Assembly: GCA_022843265.1 (NCBI GenBank)
Contig: JALHNZ010000004.1
Coordinates: 1 to 64,000, forward strand
DNA from: Gemmatimonadaceae bacterium
GTDB taxonomy: Bacteria > Gemmatimonadota > Gemmatimonadetes > Gemmatimonadales > Gemmatimonadaceae
DNA: 64,000 nucleotides
Reading direction: 5' to 3'
The notes below the pieces were generated by a model that worked only from the letters and a program-made list of their open reading frames with translations, was not told where the DNA came from and ran no database searches. The translations under genes were made by a program, and so were the position numbers. Positions 59,578-64,000 of the stretch are shown one piece after another; position 1 is the stretch's first letter, and the number at the start of each line of letters is the position of its first letter.

Positions 59578-60540
59578 ATGACGGATTCCATCATCACGAC
59601 CAACTCGGCGAGTGCACTCGAAGCCCTCGCGCAACGACTGGACCCCAAACAGCTGCTCCGCGCGGAGCCATTAGCTCCGTACACTACCTTCAAGATCGGA
59701 GGTCCCGCTGACCTGCTGTACTATGCCACGTCGGCCGACGCCCTCGCTACCGCCGTGAGCGCGGCTCGCGAACTGGGGGTGCCGTGGTTCGTACTGGGTC
59801 TGGGCGCGAACATCCTGGTGGGAGACAAGGGATTTCGAGGGCTCGTGATCCGCAATCGTGCGAGCGCCCACGCGATCGCACCCGATGGCCGACTGGTCGC
59901 GGAGAGCGGGGCCATCGTGCGCGATCTGGTGCTCGACAGTGTGCGGCAGGGATGGTCAGGCCTTGAGCACTACGTGGGAATTCCGAGTACGGTGGGTGGC
60001 GCGCTCTGGCAGAATCTTCACTTCCTGTCGCCAGCACCGGAGCGTGAACGCACCATGTTCATCGCCGAAGTGTTCGAGTCGTGCGAGATTCTCAGCGAAG
60101 AAGGCGAACGCCGCACCGTGGATGCGGACTACGTGCAGTTTGGATACGACGACACTGTGTTTCACCATCGGCGCGACGTGATTCTCTCCGCCACGTTCCA
60201 GCTGCAGCGTGCAGATTCTGTCGCGCTGCAGCGCATTCTGCAGGAAAACCTTTCGTGGCGCGGCGCACGTCATCCGTGGCTTGAGATTCATCCGAGTGCC
60301 GGATCAATCTTCAAGAAGATTGCCGATGTAGGTGCAGGCCGACTCGTTGATCAGTGTGGGCTCAAAGGCTTTCGCGTGGGCGACGCCTCAATTTCGCACA
60401 TGCATGCGAACATCATGGTGAATCTCGGGCGCGCGACGGCGTCCGATGTGCGTGCACTCATTGCTCACGCTCAGCAGGCCGTGCTCGAACGCTTTGGTCA
60501 TGCGCTCGAGCCAGAAATTGCCTTTGTCGGCGAGTTCTAA
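59578..60540 (+). CDS. murB: UDP-N-acetylenolpyruvoylglucosamine reductase
   Basis: FAD/NADPH enzyme making UDP-MurNAc for peptidoglycan. 320 residues: TTFKIGGPADLLY for FAD binding, GLGANILVGDKGFRGLVI, GIPSTVGGALWQN, the active-site Ser in HPSAGSIFKK, and the final Glu in LEPEIAFVG. The ATG 59578 is used; the frame reaches 59518 upstream, overlapping the divergent peptidase gene. Single gene. Confidence 0.93.
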   Translation: MTDSIITTNSASALEALAQRLDPKQLLRAEPLAPYTTFKIGGPADLLYYATSADALATAVSAARELGVPWFVLGLGANILVGDKGFRGLVIRNRASAHAIAPDGRLVAESGAIVRDLVLDSVRQGWSGLEHYVGIPSTVGGALWQNLHFLSPAPERERTMFIAEVFESCEILSEEGERRTVDADYVQFGYDDTVFHHRRDVILSATFQLQRADSVALQRILQENLSWRGARHPWLEIHPSAGSIFKKIADVGAGRLVDQCGLKGFRVGDASISHMHANIMVNLGRATASDVRALIAHAQQAVLERFGHALEPEIAFVGEF

Positions 60541-60570
60541 CCGCGCGTTACCGCGAGCACCGCACCTGTC

Positions 60571-62859
60571 CTAGAGCTGCTGACTGAGCGTCACAAGCCA
60601 GCGCCACTTCTCGCCACGTTCAAGCGGTTGCGCACCGCCAATGAACATGGAGCCCGAGAACAATCGCAAGCCGGCGCTCACACTCGATCGCCAGCGGTCG
60701 GACGCAACCGAAACCGGAACCAGCGTGCCCGTTGAGTCAGCAACGGCCCCAAGCCGCGCCACACTCGCACGAGCGGACGCAGTGGGCGCACCCGTCCAGC
60801 CACTTTGCGCACCCACGCTGAATCCGGGTGCAAGCGCCGGGAGAAACAGATTGCGCCCCACCACAATGGGCTGTCGAAGCCACGGACCGGTGTACAGCAA
60901 CAACGCGCGCACGGCACTCGACTGCGTGCCCGCAAACGCCTTGTACTCGTAGCCCGGCAGTCCCTGACTGCGACCAAGTTCGAACAACTGCTGTGTTGGC
61001 AACGATGAACCCAGCAGGATGCCGGCATCGGCTCGTACCGCAGCCGTAAACGGACCAAGCGCACGTCGCGTTGTGAGGCGGGCTTCAAGCCGGGTGTAGT
61101 CGAGATCACCAACACCATTTTCGGCGTACAAGCGCGCACTCCAACCGGGGCGCATGAATTCGGCACTGCCATCCGGCCGCCAGGCCAGCGTAAAGGCGTT
61201 GCGCCAATACGTGCCCGCATCCACGGCACGGTTTTCTCGCAGACTCAGACCGCCCAACGGTGCTGCGGTGAACGCCGACGGTGTCGTGGCGTCGCGTGCC
61301 ACGCCCGTTTCCAGACGCCACTGCCACGCACGCGCGCCAATCGTGCGCACAACCTGCGCGCCCGCAAAGGTGCGGTCCACGTAGTCGTACTCGTCCTGTG
61401 CGGCGAGCGCCGCAAAACTGCTGCCTGAGTCGAGCGGATTCCGAAAATCGTTGGTGATGTCGAGCGACCGTCCTGCACGCAGCATTACGCGCCACGGCCC
61501 ACGATCCCGCTGCGCTTCCACGCGCCCGCGCACCGTGCCTTCACTCCACGCATACCCTGCGGTTGCTCGCAGGATGGTGCCCGGCATGACGTCCCGCAGC
61601 GCGAGCCGCGCACCAAAACCCGTGAACGCGCCTTCGACCCGATTGAATCGAAACAGATCACTGCCCTGTGGCACGCCCCAATCAAAACGCGGTGTACCGG
61701 TAGGACGCCAACGGTCCGGACCAAACGCATCGAAATCATCGGAGTGCAGTCCTTCAGACATACCGCCGAGCGTTGCCTGCCAGCGCGCAAACGCCGAAAG
61801 CGAATCGGGCGGCGCGTACGTAAGTCGACGGCGGGTGCGCGGCGGTTCCGAGTCAGCAGACGCCAACAGCCGCGCGGCATCGAGCACGGTGTCATTCACT
61901 GCCATGTCGCGGAAGCGGGAGACCACACGCACCACGGCGCGCCCGTCACTCGCCATTGGCGCCGCCGCCTGCAACTCAATGCGTTGTACCGTTGGCAACC
62001 AATACGCTTGATCGCGCTCCGCATTTTCGTAGTCAATAAAAGCGACCGCATCGACGAGCGAACCGGTGAGACGTGCAATCGGGCCACCAGGTTGCGGCCA
62101 ATGGCCCACGCGAACAAACGCGCCGCGCATGCGCACCAGTGTACCGCGTGACGCATCGAGATCCAGCTCGCCACGAAACAGGGTGGCACGTTCCGTCAGA
62201 TCCTCGCGTGGCGCTACCGATACCCGCACAATCGGAATGCGCCGTTCGCCCACCTGCAGTGTGACCAGCGTATCGCCGCCCGTGTACCGGTACCACGGGT
62301 CTCGGTCGGCCGCGAGCGGGTGCACAATGGCCGCCGTATCCGATGGATCACTGTCCCGCGTGGTACGGCGCGACGAGCGAGTGGAGTCGGTGGAGTCGGT
62401 CGCCGCCGTGTTCTGCCGAGCACGCAATCGATTGCCGTACAACGTGGGATTGAGCCATCCGGTGCGAAACAAGCTGAGCATGGAAATGCCCAAACCCGTT
62501 TGCTGTGCACGATGCCCTTGCACGCGCTGCTCGTACAAGCCAATGCGTCCCCATCGCAAGGTGCTGGCGATCTGTTCCACACTGCCGACGACTTCAGTGC
62601 CGTCAGCGCGACGAATTATGAGCGCGATCTCCGTTTCCACATTCGCCGAGTACGATTCCAGCGATGCCGGTGTGCGATTGCGAAGTGCCGCATTGTCAAC
62701 GATGCTGCGAAGCGCCGGACTCGCGTACATGGCAGCTTCTGACGGTGTCATACCTTGCGTTTGAGCTTGCAGGGCGTGTGAACAGACCGTCAGCACGCAT
62801 AATACGGCAGCCGTCGCCGCGTACACGACGCGCGATTGAATGGGCAGAGCTGAGACCAA
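60571..62859 (-). CDS. Large secreted / outer-membrane barrel protein (BamA-like C-terminal domain)
   Basis: About 762 residues with a signal peptide (VYAATAAVLCVLTVCSHALQAQ). The N-terminal half is a soluble beta-rich region (IALIIRRADGTEVVGSVEQIA, LDLDASRGTLVRMRGAFVRVG), the C-terminal half a barrel whose late section has GLPGYEYKAFAGTQ, similar to the (L)RGY...F lid motif of Omp85/BamA-type proteins. It ends in LSQQL, not an aromatic, which is unusual. No POTRA domains are evident. Possibly a DUF5686-like outer-membrane protein. Start uncertain: TTG 62859 is preferred, GTG 62826 is possible. Confidence 0.6.
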   Translation of the reverse strand: MVSALPIQSRVVYAATAAVLCVLTVCSHALQAQTQGMTPSEAAMYASPALRSIVDNAALRNRTPASLESYSANVETEIALIIRRADGTEVVGSVEQIASTLRWGRIGLYEQRVQGHRAQQTGLGISMLSLFRTGWLNPTLYGNRLRARQNTAATDSTDSTRSSRRTTRDSDPSDTAAIVHPLAADRDPWYRYTGGDTLVTLQVGERRIPIVRVSVAPREDLTERATLFRGELDLDASRGTLVRMRGAFVRVGHWPQPGGPIARLTGSLVDAVAFIDYENAERDQAYWLPTVQRIELQAAAPMASDGRAVVRVVSRFRDMAVNDTVLDAARLLASADSEPPRTRRRLTYAPPDSLSAFARWQATLGGMSEGLHSDDFDAFGPDRWRPTGTPRFDWGVPQGSDLFRFNRVEGAFTGFGARLALRDVMPGTILRATAGYAWSEGTVRGRVEAQRDRGPWRVMLRAGRSLDITNDFRNPLDSGSSFAALAAQDEYDYVDRTFAGAQVVRTIGARAWQWRLETGVARDATTPSAFTAAPLGGLSLRENRAVDAGTYWRNAFTLAWRPDGSAEFMRPGWSARLYAENGVGDLDYTRLEARLTTRRALGPFTAAVRADAGILLGSSLPTQQLFELGRSQGLPGYEYKAFAGTQSSAVRALLLYTGPWLRQPIVVGRNLFLPALAPGFSVGAQSGWTGAPTASARASVARLGAVADSTGTLVPVSVASDRWRSSVSAGLRLFSGSMFIGGAQPLERGEKWRWLVTLSQQL

Positions 62860-62955
62860 GGCAAAGCAACCGGTTAGAAGGTAAGCGCCGTCAGCAAGAC
62901 CTACGCGCAACCCGGAGAACAGTTTCCCGCCAGCCCCCAACCAGCGTCACGATCG

Positions 62956-64000
62956 TCACAAGGCGCCGAGCGCGTCCGCGGTTTCCGACGCCTCAGTCCA
63001 GCGGGCCTCTGCTTTGGCCAACGCCGCACGAGCCGCGGCCATCTCGGAACCCAGCTTCTTGGCCTTCGATGCCGAGTCCGAGGATCCGTCGTACAACTCG
63101 GGTGCCTCAAGCGCGGCCGCGAGCCGGCCCACCGTTGCCTCGGCGGCAATGACTGCGCGCTCCGCTTCTTCCACCGCTTTCGCGGCGTCGCGCTGGGCAC
63201 GGCGATCTCCGCGTGATTTTTCCTTTCGTACGTCGTGCGACGACGGCGGCGCTGAGGCAGCCTTGCCAATGCGCACTTGTCGCGCGGCGCCTGCTTCATC
63301 TGCCCGGCGTTGCGCCGTGAGTTCTTCCCACTCGGTGAAAGGCCCCGCGAAGTCGTGCAACTCGCCATCGCGAATCTCCCACACGCGCGTCGCGAGTCCG
63401 CGCAGCACCGCACGATCGTGTGAGACGATCGGTTCCGTGCCATCGTATCCGTCAATCGCGTCCTCGATCGCCTCGATGCTTTCGACATCCAGGTGATTGG
63501 TGGGCTCGTCGAGTACCAGCAGATTCGCCCGCGACAGTGTGAGCAGCGCGAGTGCGACGCGCGCGCGTTCGCCACCCGAGAGCGAGCCAATCACACGCTG
63601 TGATTCTTCGCCACCAAATCCGAAGCGGCCAAGATGCCCGTGCACTTCGCGACGCTCCCAGAAGGGGCGCAGCGATGTGATCGCATCGTGAATTGTGGAA
63701 TCGAGTGCGAGATGCCCGAGGTCCTGCCGGTAGTACGCGACCGTCGTTGACAAACCAATCTTGCAGGTACCACCATCGGGTTCGCGTTCGCCGAGCACGG
63801 TTTTGATAAAGGTGCTTTTACCGGCACCATTCGGTCCAACCAGCGCGATCACTTCTGTTCGCGGCATTACCAGCGTGACGTCTTCGAGCAGCGTGCGATC
63901 CTGCACACGCAGCGTCAACTTGCTGGTTTCGAGTACTCGATCACCACTGCGATCGCCGGCCTCAAGACGCAGCGCCATGATGCCCTCGCCACCAATGGGC
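62956..64000 (-). CDS. ABC-F family ATPase, C-terminal part (runs off window)
   Basis: The C-terminal ATPase half plus tail of an ABC-F protein. Walker A GPNGAGKST, Q-loop AYYRQDLG, signature LSGGERARVAL, Walker B NLLVLDEPTNHLD, switch His in VSHDRAV. A linker and a coiled-coil C-terminal tail (residues rich in Ala/Glu/Lys, as in Uup) follow. No transmembrane domain, as expected: these proteins act on ribosomes or in stress or DNA repair. The reading frame continues past base 64000, so the N-terminal half lies outside. Confidence 0.9.
   Translation of the reverse strand, partial: PIGGEGIMALRLEAGDRSGDRVLETSKLTLRVQDRTLLEDVTLVMPRTEVIALVGPNGAGKSTFIKTVLGEREPDGGTCKIGLSTTVAYYRQDLGHLALDSTIHDAITSLRPFWERREVHGHLGRFGFGGEESQRVIGSLSGGERARVALALLTLSRANLLVLDEPTNHLDVESIEAIEDAIDGYDGTEPIVSHDRAVLRGLATRVWEIRDGELHDFAGPFTEWEELTAQRRADEAGAARQVRIGKAASAPPSSHDVRKEKSRGDRRAQRDAAKAVEEAERAVIAAEATVGRLAAALEAPELYDGSSDSASKAKKLGSEMAAARAALAKAEARWTEASETADALGAL

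Noticed and set aside
1-64000. tRNA, rRNA, CRISPR array, insertion sequences, replication origin
   Set aside because: No cloverleaf, ribosomal segments, regularly spaced repeats, transposase-like frames or DnaA-box clusters were seen on either strand by eye.

Overview
The window is a gene-dense stretch of bacterial chromosome with high GC, and none of its gaps exceeds 300 bases. It carries no tRNA, rRNA, CRISPR or insertion sequence that I could recognise. Gene content suggests a Gram-negative diderm, most likely a member of the Gemmatimonadota. The reasons are many outer-membrane barrels and Sec/lipoprotein signals, proteins with several carboxypeptidase-regulatory-like domains, TolB-like lipoproteins, and many genes without a clear Shine-Dalgarno. 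The phylum assignment is an inference from style and content, not from a marker gene.

Layout. (1) 1-7.7 kb: tail of a receiver-domain protein, an acyltransferase, then a rightward run merR-like / serA / GlcD-like oxidase / serB-like / class V aminotransferase / SDR, which reads as serine synthesis or glycolate-serine metabolism. (2) 7.7-12.6 kb: a secreted multi-domain protein and a DUF2269 membrane protein on the minus strand, then a plasmid-type RPA replication initiator beside a FitAB/VapBC-type toxin-antitoxin pair with a palindromic operator. (3) 12.8-19.3 kb: S41 protease, TolB-like lipoprotein, SPFH protein, three small cysteine-rich proteins, YceI and its MarR-type regulator. (4) 19.3-26.4 kb: a leftward run of seven genes that looks like a divergent chaperone-usher-type surface fibre system. 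(5) 26.7-35.6 kb: the proton-translocating transhydrogenase, then a leftward set of hydrolases (esterase, rhodanese, M28 peptidase, Smr protein, phosphodiesterase). (6) 35.9-41.1 kb: argDBC on the minus strand diverging from argR and argH, with two related palindromic ARG-box candidates. (7) 41.2-48.8 kb: two small outer-membrane barrels, FAD oxidoreductase, ispG, HD protein, free-methionine-sulfoxide reductase, DUF1707 protein and a cupredoxin lipoprotein. (8) 49.0-56.7 kb: a complete histidine operon, hisG-D-C-H-A-B-F-N-IE, preceded by a His-rich leader peptide and an intrinsic terminator, i.e. a transcription attenuator. (9) 56.7-64 kb: paired M16 peptidases, murB, a large outer-membrane barrel, and the C-terminal part of an ABC-F ATPase that runs off the window.

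The most notable signals are the unusual chaperone-usher-like locus with a terminator just after its first pilin-like gene; the his attenuator; the shared ARG-box pair; a perfect CRP-type palindrome between the cupredoxin gene and the his leader; and a recurring promoter geometry (-35, 17-18 nt, -10, then the start codon 7 nt later) at argC, the antitoxin and the his leader, which predicts leaderless mRNAs.
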